A DNA stretch of 64,000 nt from an uncultured Bacteroidota bacterium. Lineage in GTDB: Bacteria; Bacteroidota; Bacteroidia; Flavobacteriales; Flavobacteriaceae. The DNA lies in NCBI GenBank assembly GCA_902594745.1, contig CACJNF010000001.1, forward strand, positions 124,001 to 188,000. The letters are read 5' to 3'. The position numbers and the translations under genes were made by a program. Every line of letters starts with the position of its first letter. The first letter of the stretch is position 1. Below are positions 23,119 through 32,810 of this stretch, one piece after another. The notes below the pieces were generated by a model. The model was given only the letters and a program-made list of their open reading frames with translations, was not told the DNA's origin and made no database searches.

Positions 23119-23121
23119 AAA

Positions 23122-23155
23122 AAACCTGCCTAAAAAACCATAAAAAGGCAGGTTT
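23122..23155 (+). terminator. Hairpin after the DUF411 operon
   Basis: AAACCTGCCT and AGGCAGGTTT form a perfect 10-bp stem around a 14-base A-rich loop. Only a short T-run follows, so termination may be partial. It lies directly after the small lipoprotein gene. Confidence 0.6.
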
Positions 23156-23198
23156 GCAAATCAGATACTACATTTAAGTAGCGAACATAAACTAGGTT

Positions 23199-23222
23199 AA
23201 TTGTACACGATTGTGCATAATT
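23199..23222. promoter_or_regulatory. Imperfect inverted repeat, possible operator
   Basis: AATTGTACAC, a GATT centre and GTGCATAATT form an inverted repeat with 8 of 10 positions matching. It lies about 115 bp upstream of the DUF255 gene. The symmetric half-sites look like a binding site for a dimeric regulator, but chance cannot be excluded in AT-rich DNA. Confidence 0.22.
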
Positions 23223-23336
23223 CTACATTAAATTTACAAGTAGAAAGAAGTTAACTATAAAAGAGAGTAATAAATTTTCATAGATTTATGAAATCAAAAA
23301 AAAAATATTAGATTTTTTGATAAATTAATTTTTAAA

Positions 23337-25460
23337 ATGGGAAAAAATAAGAATTTGAAAACTTACAGCTTCTTTAACTTAAAATTATATAGTTTATTTT
23401 TATGTCTTATATATTCATGTAATTCAGGTGTGACAACAGAGAGCATTAATAAAAATCAACTTGGTAAGGAAACAAGTCTTTACTTAAAACAACATTCTGA
23501 GAATCCTATAAATTGGCAAAGATGGTCAAACTCTTTATTTGACGTCTCTAAAGACCTGGATAAACTTCTTGTTATAAGTATTGGTTACTCAAGCTGTCAT
23601 TGGTGTCATGTGATGGAAGAAGAAACTTTTGCAAATGACTCGATTGCTAAAGTAATGAATGAGAACTTCATTAATATTAAAGTTGATAGAGAGGAAAATC
23701 CAGATGTAGATCAAGTCTATATGACTGCGTCTCAGCTAATGACAGGAATGGGTGGGTGGCCGCTTAATGTTATTACACTTCCTGACGGAAGCCCAATATA
23801 TGCAGGGACTTACCACACTACTGCTCAATGGGATGATATTCTGAAAAGGATTATTAGATTAAAGAGAGACAATTACGATGGCCTAAAAGATATAGCTAAT
23901 AATGTTAAAGAAGGTGTGACAGACATAAATACAATAAAAAAACAGGAGGAAGTTTCAGTATTTGATAGTCAATATCTTGACAATAATTTAAATAGTTGGA
24001 GAGAAAAATGGGACTTGGTTAATGGTGGAGATATAGCACAACAGAAATTTGTTTCACCATCAAAATATCTATTTCTCCTTAATTATGGTAGGTTATATAA
24101 AGACAAGAGTGTTTTAGATCATGTTGAAAATACTCTTGACATTATTGCGTACAGTGGTCTAAACGATTTTGTTGAAGGAGGATTCTACAGGTATACAGTT
24201 GAGGACCAGTGGAAAATACCACACTTTGAAAAAATGCTATATGATCAAGCTCAAATGATAAGCCTTTATTCCAAGGCATATAAAATATTTAAAAAAGAAT
24301 CATACAAAGATGTTGTTTATAAAACAATTTCTTTCCTTCACTCTAAATTATCAACTAAAAACAGTCTATTCTTCGCAGCAATGGATGCAGATACAGATGG
24401 CGAAGAGGGAAAGTACTATTCATTTCAAAAAGAAGAACTAGAAAAGATTTCAGGCAGTACAGATTTTGAGTTATTTACAAGCTACTATAACATTGAACTC
24501 AGCAATCCATGGGAAGATGATAAATATTTACTTCTTCCAAATGAATATTCACTAGAAGATGATTGGATTAACTTAAATAATATTAGCAAAAGCGAGCTTG
24601 ATGATTTTAAAGCTGAGTGGATAAAAAATATTTTAGAGATTAAATCAAAAAGAACTAAGCCAAGAATCGATGATAAAATTATTATATCCTGGAATTCTCT
24701 TGCTATAATTGGTTTAATTGATGCTTATGAAGCTTTTAAAGATGATGATTTTTTGAATCTAGCTCTTAATATGTTTGATGAGCTTGAAAAAAATTCTTTC
24801 AGAAAAAATAAACTAATACATACGTACAAAGAGAATCAGTATCAAGAAGGAGTTCTTGAAGACTATGCATATTTTTCAAAAGCCTCTATGAAACTTTTTC
24901 AAGCTACAGGTCTAGAGTCTTATTTTGATTTTTCTAAAAAAATAACAGATCAAGCATTAGAAATATATAAAGACGATAATTCTGATCTTTTATTTTATAG
25001 CAATAATGAGGAGCTGTTTTCAAAAGTAATATCAATTGATGACGGAGTTATCCCCTCCCCTAACTCAATAATTGCTGAGCAGCTTTACAATATTGGACAT
25101 GTAATCTTTGATGATTATTATCTTGATTTATCTGACAAGATGGTATCATCTGTAAAAGATATTATTGACGGTAATATTAATTCATATTCTGTTTGGGCAA
25201 ATAATATCCTCAATAGAGTTGAGTCTTTCTATGAAATTGCTGTAATTGGCCCAAATGCAAAAAATGTAACAGATAATATTTCAAAGATATTTATTCCAAA
25301 TACCATAGTAGTTCAATCAAATATTGAAAGTGAAATTCCTCTATTCATTGATAGATATTTTGAGGACGAAACTTATATTTATGTATGTCAAAATAAAACC
25401 TGTCAAAGACCAGAAACAAGTATAAAGCTTGCACTGGATCAGGTTCCATATATCTATTAA
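23337..25460 (+). CDS. DUF255 thioredoxin-fold/six-hairpin-type lipoprotein (YyaL/SPATA20-like)
   Basis: This 707-residue protein has a lipobox-like CLIYSC at about C28. Its N-terminal thioredoxin-like domain has SSCHWCHVMEEETF (CHWC at 87-90), VDREENPDVDQVY and GGWPLNVITLPDG. A long C-terminal part follows with FHIPHFEKMLYDQAQ-like HFEKMLYDQAQM near 300, then helical repeats of the six-hairpin type. The family is widespread and poorly understood; the Cys pair suggests thiol redox activity. Here a lipid anchor would place it outside the cytoplasm, which differs from the usual cytosolic form. Confidence 0.9.
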   Translation: MGKNKNLKTYSFFNLKLYSLFLCLIYSCNSGVTTESINKNQLGKETSLYLKQHSENPINWQRWSNSLFDVSKDLDKLLVISIGYSSCHWCHVMEEETFANDSIAKVMNENFINIKVDREENPDVDQVYMTASQLMTGMGGWPLNVITLPDGSPIYAGTYHTTAQWDDILKRIIRLKRDNYDGLKDIANNVKEGVTDINTIKKQEEVSVFDSQYLDNNLNSWREKWDLVNGGDIAQQKFVSPSKYLFLLNYGRLYKDKSVLDHVENTLDIIAYSGLNDFVEGGFYRYTVEDQWKIPHFEKMLYDQAQMISLYSKAYKIFKKESYKDVVYKTISFLHSKLSTKNSLFFAAMDADTDGEEGKYYSFQKEELEKISGSTDFELFTSYYNIELSNPWEDDKYLLLPNEYSLEDDWINLNNISKSELDDFKAEWIKNILEIKSKRTKPRIDDKIIISWNSLAIIGLIDAYEAFKDDDFLNLALNMFDELEKNSFRKNKLIHTYKENQYQEGVLEDYAYFSKASMKLFQATGLESYFDFSKKITDQALEIYKDDNSDLLFYSNNEELFSKVISIDDGVIPSPNSIIAEQLYNIGHVIFDDYYLDLSDKMVSSVKDIIDGNINSYSVWANNILNRVESFYEIAVIGPNAKNVTDNISKIFIPNTIVVQSNIESEIPLFIDRYFEDETYIYVCQNKTCQRPETSIKLALDQVPYIY

Positions 25461-25461
25461 T

Positions 25462-25887
25462 ATGAAAAACTTTAACTATATCTCAATTCTTTTATTGTCA
25501 ATTACTTTTATTGGATGCTCTAATAACGAGAAAACAAATGAATGCTCAACTTTTTTAGAGTGCTTGGATGGTACTTTCTGGACTACTAACAATAATCAAT
25601 CGATATGGACATTTAACGATAATGTAAAAGGTGCATATTTGGAAGTATACATATCAGGGTATAATTGTTATAATTACGAGAACAATTTTATTGTAGATGC
25701 AGAGTTTAAATACCAAACTAAAATAAACTTATCTGAAGACTTTAACGGGGCTAACTGGTTATATACCATACTTAATGATACTGTTGTTGAAAAAACTAAA
25801 GCAACAGGTGGAAATACAATCTATTTTTACAAAACTGATGAGTCTTATCTTGATGATCTTTTAGAGCTTGATGAGTGTAATTACTAA
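25462..25887 (+). CDS. Small lipoprotein of unknown function
   Basis: The start at ATG 25462 gives MKNFNYISILLLSITFIGC, a clear lipoprotein signal. An in-frame ATG at 25429 would overlap the previous gene. The 141-residue product contains several Cys (ECSTFLECLDG, GYNCYNY, DECNY) that could form disulphides, and beta-rich segments such as TFWTTNNNQSIWTFN. No family is recognised. It lies one base after the DUF255 stop and is convergent with the acyltransferase gene. Confidence 0.65.
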   Translation: MKNFNYISILLLSITFIGCSNNEKTNECSTFLECLDGTFWTTNNNQSIWTFNDNVKGAYLEVYISGYNCYNYENNFIVDAEFKYQTKINLSEDFNGANWLYTILNDTVVEKTKATGGNTIYFYKTDESYLDDLLELDECNY

Positions 25888-25890
25888 TTA

Positions 25891-26976
25891 CTAAAGTTTT
25901 ATAAATATCTTCTTTTTAAACAGATAATATGCAGGGACATATATAATCATTACATAAATGATTGCATATATTAAAGAAGCTAGTTTAGGAAATATTCCAA
26001 TATTAATTAAAGTATCTACAAATAGAGAGTTTAACTCAACACCTAAAACCCTATCACTGTAAAATATTGATGTTAGCACACCTGCTAAGACGTAGGTGAA
26101 AATTGAATTTGTCCCAAACACCTGTGACATCTTAAATTTTTTATAACCATTAACATCTATAAGATATGTAAAAGCGGCTGTTAACATAAAAGACATACCA
26201 GCCATTAAGAATGTATATGATGTGCTCCAGAGATTTTTATTCACAGGAAAAGACCAGCTAAAAAAGTCACCAACAAAAATTAACATTAGACCAATTGAGA
26301 ATAGCTTAATAATTTTATCCTTGATATTTATTTTACTTACAAGAATAGAACCAGCAATTAATCCAAAAACACCAGTAATAATTGATGGTATTGTAGTAAG
26401 GATACCCTCTGGATCCCATGTATCTTGCCACATTACTCCTGGCAAATATTTATTATCAATGTAATGTGCTAAATTGAGTTCAGGAACACTTAAATCTGGT
26501 TGCCCTATGCCGGGTACTGGTAAGTACAACATAATAGCCCAATAAAGAACGAGTGTTATGAATGATAAATAGATAAAGTACTTCTTTTCAATAAACAAGT
26601 ATATAAAGCCACAGAACAAGAAGACAAAAGATATTCTTTGTAAAACACCAGTCCACCTAATATTATCAAAATCAAAGTCAGGAAAAACCCATAAAAAGAC
26701 TCCTACAAGATAAATCTTTAATGCTCTCCAAATAATCTTTTTCATTACTTGATTTTTATTAAAATCACTCTTTCTATTATTTAGAGATAGTACAATTGAG
26801 ACTCCAACAATAAATAAAAAATTTGGAAAAATATAATCAGTAGGAGTTAAACCATTCCAATCAGCATGAAGGAGTGGAGCATACACATGACTCCAAGTAC
26901 CAGGTGTATTAACTATAATCATAAAGATTAAAGTCATTCCTCTTAGAACATCAATTGAGAGTAGTCTTTTATTCAT
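25891..26976 (-). CDS. HGSNAT/DUF5009-type membrane acyltransferase
   Basis: This 361-residue protein has about ten transmembrane segments. The start is placed at 26976, giving MNKRLLSIDVLRGMTL; an earlier ATG at 26991 adds five residues. The family signature is RLLSIDVLRG, an early TM1-loop with a likely active-site-type His in SHVY, and the GLTPTDYIFPNFLF block. These proteins resemble heparan-alpha-glucosaminide N-acetyltransferase and move acyl groups across a membrane. Its ATG lies inside the end of the GH20 gene (8-bp overlap), so it belongs to the glycan locus. Acetylation of an amino sugar at the membrane is a reasonable inference. Confidence 0.88.
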   Translation of the reverse strand: MNKRLLSIDVLRGMTLIFMIIVNTPGTWSHVYAPLLHADWNGLTPTDYIFPNFLFIVGVSIVLSLNNRKSDFNKNQVMKKIIWRALKIYLVGVFLWVFPDFDFDNIRWTGVLQRISFVFLFCGFIYLFIEKKYFIYLSFITLVLYWAIMLYLPVPGIGQPDLSVPELNLAHYIDNKYLPGVMWQDTWDPEGILTTIPSIITGVFGLIAGSILVSKINIKDKIIKLFSIGLMLIFVGDFFSWSFPVNKNLWSTSYTFLMAGMSFMLTAAFTYLIDVNGYKKFKMSQVFGTNSIFTYVLAGVLTSIFYSDRVLGVELNSLFVDTLINIGIFPKLASLIYAIIYVMIIYVPAYYLFKKKIFIKL

Positions 26977-29494
26977 TTTTATTTTCAACAATTATACTAT
27001 TACCTCCCCTACCTGTATTATCAAACAACCTGAGGTTTACAATATCACCATCATTAATTTTAATAGGTGATTTAAAATTTTCACTTGATTTTTTTGGAAT
27101 AGATCCATCAAGTGTATACTTAACATTTAGACCTGGAAATACTGTATTTGCATAAAGAGTATCATTCATAATTTTACCACCTGGTTTTGGCAGATCATAA
27201 GATAATCCACCAAAGATATTATCAACCATTGGTAGAACTCTTTGACCAACATTATTAGCAAATTTATTCCACTCGTTATCAATTTTTTCTCTCTTGATAT
27301 CATTGTTAGAGATATCCATCCACGAATTGTCATGAGACCATGCTTTCTGAGAAAAAACTATAATATTTGGCATAAACATATAATCAAGTATTCCTTCATT
27401 TCTTATTGTTTCACTCCAAATTTGTGATTGAACACCTATAATGTTATCTCTTTTATCTTGGTCTAATTTTACTGAATTATCAATGTAGTTTTTCGAAATA
27501 TTATTTTTTTCTACACCATATAGATCATTAAACACATCATATACATCTACAGTCCACATATCTTTATAATTAGCATAGCCACTCCATGATAAACCAATAT
27601 TGTCAAGATCTTTATCATCTACCATATCAAAATAAAATGCGCTTGAGTTACTCATTATTGACTTGTATCCAAGATTAGCATACTTGTATATCATATCCTG
27701 CCTTCCTTGACCCCAATCGTTTTTCCATACAAACAGTAAAATATCATCATCCTTAAAAAAGTCTTTAATTTGAGTCTCAGATTGATTTTTCTCAGTCAAC
27801 TTCAGTAATATATCATCCCATCCAGTCATTGTTGCACCATATGAAGAGATCTTATTATAAATTCTTCTCTGCATAAGTTCATAAAGCGCGTTGTAATCTC
27901 CTGAAATTGAATTTTCACTCATAAACTTATCGCACATTGGTGATTTCTGCCATGCTCCATATGGTAATTCATCTGCAGCAACACCAAACTTAGTCATCTC
28001 AATACCTGCATCCTTATACATTAAGAAGATTTCATCAATTACTTTTTCATAAAATCTAAATGAGCTCTCTCTACATATGTTCATTATATTATCAGTAAAA
28101 CCCTGTGCTGAGTAATATTCGCTTTTATCATTTGGATCGATTAATAAATACTTTTCAGCTTCGACTTGATTACCCATTTCCATATATTTTTGATATCTAG
28201 CATTCATTGAAACTATAGCAGATCTCATGTGCGAGGGTACACTTATTTGCGGAATAACGCTGATATTTCTTTCACTTGCATATTTAAGAATATCAACATA
28301 GTCAGATCTTGAAAGGTATCCTGATCCTGTTGAATTTGTATCCGGACCGGAGCCATACATAGGTATTAAATTTTCAAACTCATCCTTTGTATATGCCCTC
28401 TTTGATCCTACTTCGACCAGTTCTTCTAGTCCAGGAATCTCCAGTCTCCATCCTTCATCATCAGTAAGACGAAAATCTAAATAATTAATTTTAAAAAAAG
28501 ATAGATAATCAATTATTTGCTTAATCTTCTCAGGACCATAAAAATTTCGAGATATATCTAACAACATACCTCTATATGAAAATTTAGGCGAATCATTAAC
28601 TTCAATAAATTTTAATGGAGTTTCCTCTAATTTAGAGATTAGAAATATTTGTTTTAATGACTGTAAAGCATAGAGTGCACCAGCGCTATCAGCTGAGCTA
28701 ATAGAGATTCCTCCATCAGAAACACTCAATTGATATGATTCAGCATTTATACTCTCATCTAAATCAATAGTAATTCTGCTTATAACTTCATTGGTATCAT
28801 CAAAATTAATGCTTACTATTCCTTCAAATACTGAATTGATTAGTTGTTCACTCAAATTAAACTCGTCATCTATAACTATTGAATAATTATTGAGCATTTC
28901 AACTTCTCCATCATTTATTATAAAATTAGATGGAGTTGGTATAATGTATTCGAGATCAGATTTGTCTAACAAACTATTAGATATGTATTCATTATACCTA
29001 TCAACTGAAGTAGGAGCATTAAGTTTTTCTATTCCTTTTGCATTTTTCCAAACATAATTAAACTCTACATCTAAAATGTCATCATTACTAATAATAAAAC
29101 CTCCTACAGGAAGATCAGATTGTCTTCTAACTATTCCTCTCTGACTTAGATCAATTGAAAAAGAAGAGTCTTTAGCTAGAATATAGTCTTTACCAAAGGT
29201 TAAAATATTATAATACTGTCCAGCTACATAGTCATAAATTACATTCTCAGGAACTGATTGCTCATCAATAATTGAACTCTGCTGATTCCAGTGCAGAGAC
29301 CAAGGAGAGTTTAAGTCAATATTAGAAGTATTGTTGATTGTAAAATTTACATCGAATCGTGAATCCCTATATTCTTTTATTTCGTAGGTAATATTAACTT
29401 TATCATTACCTGAAGAACATGAGATAATAAAAACTGCACAAGCAATTATACAAAATGCTTTATTTAACTTATTATTTAATTCTTGTAAACTCAA
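26969..29494 (-). CDS. GH20 beta-N-acetylhexosaminidase lipoprotein
   Basis: This 841-residue protein has a lipobox at FIISC (about residue 26). Domains in order: an N-terminal chitobiase-type beta domain (ITYEIKEYRDSRFDVNFTI, SLHWNQQ), a GH20 N-domain with alternating strands (near 190-300), and the catalytic TIM barrel from about 305 (YRGMLLDISRNF, FRLTDDEGWRLE, AADELPYGAW with the catalytic Asp-Glu pair). A C-terminal segment holds VKYTLDGSIPKKSS, as in chitobiases. The enzyme removes terminal GlcNAc or GalNAc. It overlaps the FG-GAP gene by 23 bp at the 5' end and the acyltransferase by 8 bp at the 3' end. Confidence 0.93.
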   Translation of the reverse strand: MSLQELNNKLNKAFCIIACAVFIISCSSGNDKVNITYEIKEYRDSRFDVNFTINNTSNIDLNSPWSLHWNQQSSIIDEQSVPENVIYDYVAGQYYNILTFGKDYILAKDSSFSIDLSQRGIVRRQSDLPVGGFIISNDDILDVEFNYVWKNAKGIEKLNAPTSVDRYNEYISNSLLDKSDLEYIIPTPSNFIINDGEVEMLNNYSIVIDDEFNLSEQLINSVFEGIVSINFDDTNEVISRITIDLDESINAESYQLSVSDGGISISSADSAGALYALQSLKQIFLISKLEETPLKFIEVNDSPKFSYRGMLLDISRNFYGPEKIKQIIDYLSFFKINYLDFRLTDDEGWRLEIPGLEELVEVGSKRAYTKDEFENLIPMYGSGPDTNSTGSGYLSRSDYVDILKYASERNISVIPQISVPSHMRSAIVSMNARYQKYMEMGNQVEAEKYLLIDPNDKSEYYSAQGFTDNIMNICRESSFRFYEKVIDEIFLMYKDAGIEMTKFGVAADELPYGAWQKSPMCDKFMSENSISGDYNALYELMQRRIYNKISSYGATMTGWDDILLKLTEKNQSETQIKDFFKDDDILLFVWKNDWGQGRQDMIYKYANLGYKSIMSNSSAFYFDMVDDKDLDNIGLSWSGYANYKDMWTVDVYDVFNDLYGVEKNNISKNYIDNSVKLDQDKRDNIIGVQSQIWSETIRNEGILDYMFMPNIIVFSQKAWSHDNSWMDISNNDIKREKIDNEWNKFANNVGQRVLPMVDNIFGGLSYDLPKPGGKIMNDTLYANTVFPGLNVKYTLDGSIPKKSSENFKSPIKINDGDIVNLRLFDNTGRGGNSIIVENKNE

Positions 29495-32400
29495 TTAGAT
29501 CATTGTTTTTAGCTGAAATAATGTAGTCATTATTTTTAAGATTAATAAATTCCATATCCTTAATATCTCCATTTAAAAATAGACCACTTTCCTTAGTTGG
29601 AACAGCTTGAAACCCTGTTTCAGGTTCAAACTTTAAAAATACTCCAACACTCCCATCATTTCTTGGAGTTTCAACTTCAGAATTGAACATGTTTCCTGAA
29701 ACAATAATATCTACATAGCCATCTTTATCAATATCTTTTTTTAAGATTTTATTTATTGCGGAAAGCTGACTTAGCACCGGTAACTTATTCATTTCAAATG
29801 AATTACCAGTATTCTCTAAATAAATAGATGAAAATGTTTTAGTGAAATAATGTAAAGAATTATCAAGATCTGTATCCCCGTATACATCCTCAAGGGTAGC
29901 AATAGAAAATGCATCATAGTCTTGGAACTTTGTTTTTATTGCAGGTATTTGATCAGATGAACATTGTCTACCTCTTAGAGGGAACTGCTCACCGTCATTA
30001 TAATAACTTAGTACAATATCACCACTATTATTTTTATCAAAATCATTATAAAAGATATCAAATGTTTCATCTTCGGTAGCTTGATATTTGTAATTATTAC
30101 CAAGGTTACCAACAACAAGGTCCATATCCCCATCATTATCAAAATCTTCAGCAATTACATCATACCACCAACCTCTAGTGGAATCTTGATCGATCATTGA
30201 TTTGTCCTCACTAAATTTACCATCTTGATTTTTAAAAAATTTAACAGGTGTCCACTCTCCCACAACAATTAAGTCCTTCCAACCATCATTATTATAATCT
30301 ACCCAAACAGATGATGTCACAAGACCTATATCCCTGAAAGGAAAATCAGAATAATCTGCATTAACAAATTTAATTTCATCTTTATCCGATTGATTTACAA
30401 GTAGGAAGCTGTCGGCAGGTAACGGATAACTACCTGGAACAACCCTTCCACCTACAAAAAGGTCCAGGTCTCCATCTTTATCAAAATCTTCACTAGAAAC
30501 CCTCATTCCACTTGAATAATTATTTGGAACAGAATTTTCAGAGTAAGAAAAATAGCCTCTTCCATCATTAACATAGATTCTGTCTTTAAGGATCGGAGAA
30601 TTAGGTTCAAACTCATTACCACCAGAAACTATATAAAGATCTAGATCCCCATCACTATCAAAATCATTTAAAATCATGTCCATGTCTTCATATTTACTAT
30701 GAGAGCTTGAAAAGTAGAAACTTCTTTGTGAGAATGATCCATTTGAATTTTGAAAATAAAAAGCTGTAGATTGATCCTTTGCTCCACCAATAACAAAATC
30801 CTCTAGACCATCTCCATTTATGTCTCCAGTCGCAATCCCTGGTCCCAATTTTGAGTTTTCGTGAGGTAGTAACACCTCTTTTGCGTAATCATCATAAATA
30901 TTCTCTTTATGCTTGTGATTAACTATTTCTTCGTTCTCAAAATATAGATTTAATTTTTCATCATCTAAAGCCTCTATTCTAGAGTTTTTAATATCAAATT
31001 CAATAGTAGTGTTAGCCTCAAGGTTATTTAACTGCTCAGTTTTACCATCAGGCCATAAAACCTTAACTGATTCAATTATTTCTTCATTACCTACTCCAAA
31101 ATTTAAATATGTTGAAACAGAAGACTGAAAACCTCGAGAAAGTGTTAATTCTTGCATTTGATTATTATCAGAAGTCTTAACAAAAACTCTACTGTCAATA
31201 CCTAGTGGGTTCTGATCGCTTCCTTTAAGCTTAACCTTTATAAAATTATTCTTGGAATTATTTCTATATATCTGTGCTTCCTGATCAACATTATTAACAA
31301 TAAGCTCTAGATCACCATCATTGTCAAGATCCGCATATGTAGCACCATTAGAGAAGTTTTTTTGATCTAATCCCCAAGATTCAGAAACATCTGTAAAAGT
31401 TAAGTCAGCATTATTCTTAAAGGTAAAGTTAGCAATTGCTTCAGATGGCATTTGCTCTGTATAATAAAGAAGGCTATCATTAGACATTGGTCTTAATTTG
31501 ATCTCATTAAAAAAGTCTCTATGATTTATCTCTCTTCTTATCCCGTTAGATATAAATAAATCTTTCCACCCATCATTATCAAGATCTGCAAGAAGTGGCC
31601 CCCAACTCCAATCTGTTGAAGAAATACCTGAAAGTCTAGATATGTTACTAAAAAATGGCTTATCACCTTCAATTCTTCTGTTTAGCTGAAGTGTATTGTG
31701 CATATATTGATAGTGAAAACCATAGTTAACTGTACTCCAAAAAAGATCAGGATTCATACTAGCCATATTAGCTTTTGACCTTCTATTATCTTTTGCATCC
31801 ATGTCAACTTGAATATAGTCAAGATATGAGTCATTATTAAAGTCTGCAATATCAACTCCCATCCCGTAAAAAGATGTTTGATTAGTAGTCTCTTTTACAG
31901 ATTCAGAGAAAGTTCCATCTCCATTATTCATATACATAAAGTCTGGAGAGCTAAAATCATTAGATATGTAGATATCAGGATAACTATCATTATTTAAATC
32001 TCCTATAGTTGCACTTAAGGTTAAACCATATGTTCTAAGGCCAGCTTCTTCAGTTACCCTTGTAAATGAAGAACCATCATTTCTGTATAGATTATCTGTT
32101 TCATAATCATCAGTATTTTGCATTTTATAGAAGTAATAACTTCTCGGAGCATCAAAAGGTGTAATAGGATAATTAGCAACATATAGATCTAAATCACCAT
32201 CTTTATCATAGTCAAAGAAAGTTGCCTGAACACTATTTCCTATATCATCAATTCCATAATCTTTTGCAGATTCAGTAAATGTATTATCTCCATTGTTTAT
32301 GTATAACTCATTGTTTTTAATTCCGTCTAATCCAGCAACAGATACATAAATATCCAATAATCCATCATTGTTGATATCAATCATTGTAGATCCAGTGTAC

Positions 32401-32738
32401 CATCTATCATCACCACCGGAACCAGATGAGTCAGTTATATCCTCGAACTTAAGATTACCTTTATTAAGGTATAGTCTGTTTTTCGTCATATTCCCTGTAA
32501 AGAAAATATCATCAAGATCATCATTATTAATATCACCAACAGAGACACCACCACCCATATATATGTATGGATAAGTGAAATAATTTATTTCATTGTCTTC
32601 ATATAGTTGATTAGTAAAATCAACACCTGTATCGTTACCTGATAGTAAAGTAAACTGATTTTGGTTTGCTGAATTATCACATGAGACAAATGCAATAGAA
32701 GCAAACAATAATATTGAAAGTAGGTTTAAATTTTTCAT
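29472..32738 (-). CDS. FG-GAP/VCBS repeat and ASPIC/UnbV domain lipoprotein
   Basis: This 1088-residue protein has a lipobox at C20 (AFVSC). It is made of many beta-propeller-type repeats with calcium-binding D-x-D-x-D-G loops, such as DINNDDLDD, DINNDGLLD, DYDKDGDLDLY and DFDNDGDMDLV. An ASPIC/UnbV domain lies near residues 500-590 (FIKVKLKGSDQNPLGIDSRVFV, SVKVLWPDGKTE). Such CRTAC1-like proteins are common beside SusC/SusD pairs and probably bind glycans or proteins at the cell surface. The gene follows susD after a partial terminator and overlaps GH20 by 23 bp. Confidence 0.93.
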   Translation of the reverse strand: MKNLNLLSILLFASIAFVSCDNSANQNQFTLLSGNDTGVDFTNQLYEDNEINYFTYPYIYMGGGVSVGDINNDDLDDIFFTGNMTKNRLYLNKGNLKFEDITDSSGSGGDDRWYTGSTMIDINNDGLLDIYVSVAGLDGIKNNELYINNGDNTFTESAKDYGIDDIGNSVQATFFDYDKDGDLDLYVANYPITPFDAPRSYYFYKMQNTDDYETDNLYRNDGSSFTRVTEEAGLRTYGLTLSATIGDLNNDSYPDIYISNDFSSPDFMYMNNGDGTFSESVKETTNQTSFYGMGVDIADFNNDSYLDYIQVDMDAKDNRRSKANMASMNPDLFWSTVNYGFHYQYMHNTLQLNRRIEGDKPFFSNISRLSGISSTDWSWGPLLADLDNDGWKDLFISNGIRREINHRDFFNEIKLRPMSNDSLLYYTEQMPSEAIANFTFKNNADLTFTDVSESWGLDQKNFSNGATYADLDNDGDLELIVNNVDQEAQIYRNNSKNNFIKVKLKGSDQNPLGIDSRVFVKTSDNNQMQELTLSRGFQSSVSTYLNFGVGNEEIIESVKVLWPDGKTEQLNNLEANTTIEFDIKNSRIEALDDEKLNLYFENEEIVNHKHKENIYDDYAKEVLLPHENSKLGPGIATGDINGDGLEDFVIGGAKDQSTAFYFQNSNGSFSQRSFYFSSSHSKYEDMDMILNDFDSDGDLDLYIVSGGNEFEPNSPILKDRIYVNDGRGYFSYSENSVPNNYSSGMRVSSEDFDKDGDLDLFVGGRVVPGSYPLPADSFLLVNQSDKDEIKFVNADYSDFPFRDIGLVTSSVWVDYNNDGWKDLIVVGEWTPVKFFKNQDGKFSEDKSMIDQDSTRGWWYDVIAEDFDNDGDMDLVVGNLGNNYKYQATEDETFDIFYNDFDKNNSGDIVLSYYNDGEQFPLRGRQCSSDQIPAIKTKFQDYDAFSIATLEDVYGDTDLDNSLHYFTKTFSSIYLENTGNSFEMNKLPVLSQLSAINKILKKDIDKDGYVDIIVSGNMFNSEVETPRNDGSVGVFLKFEPETGFQAVPTKESGLFLNGDIKDMEFINLKNNDYIISAKNNDLIEFTRIK

Positions 32739-32749
32739 GAGGTAAATTT

Positions 32750-32783
32750 AAAAAAAAACAGGATGAAAATTAATTCATCCTGC
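32750..32783 (-). terminator. Hairpin between susD and the FG-GAP gene
   Basis: On the minus strand GCAGGATGAA and TTCATCCTG flank a short A/T loop and are followed by nine T. It should reduce transcription from susCD into the three downstream genes. This type of intra-operon attenuation is common in Sus-like loci. Confidence 0.7.
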
Positions 32784-32810
32784 TTTAATTTTTAGCTAGA
32801 ATTTATTTGA

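Noticed and set aside
29472-32738. The repeated acidic blocks as a DNA repeat array or CRISPR
   Set aside because: They are calcium-binding loops of FG-GAP repeats in one open frame, with varied DNA sequence.
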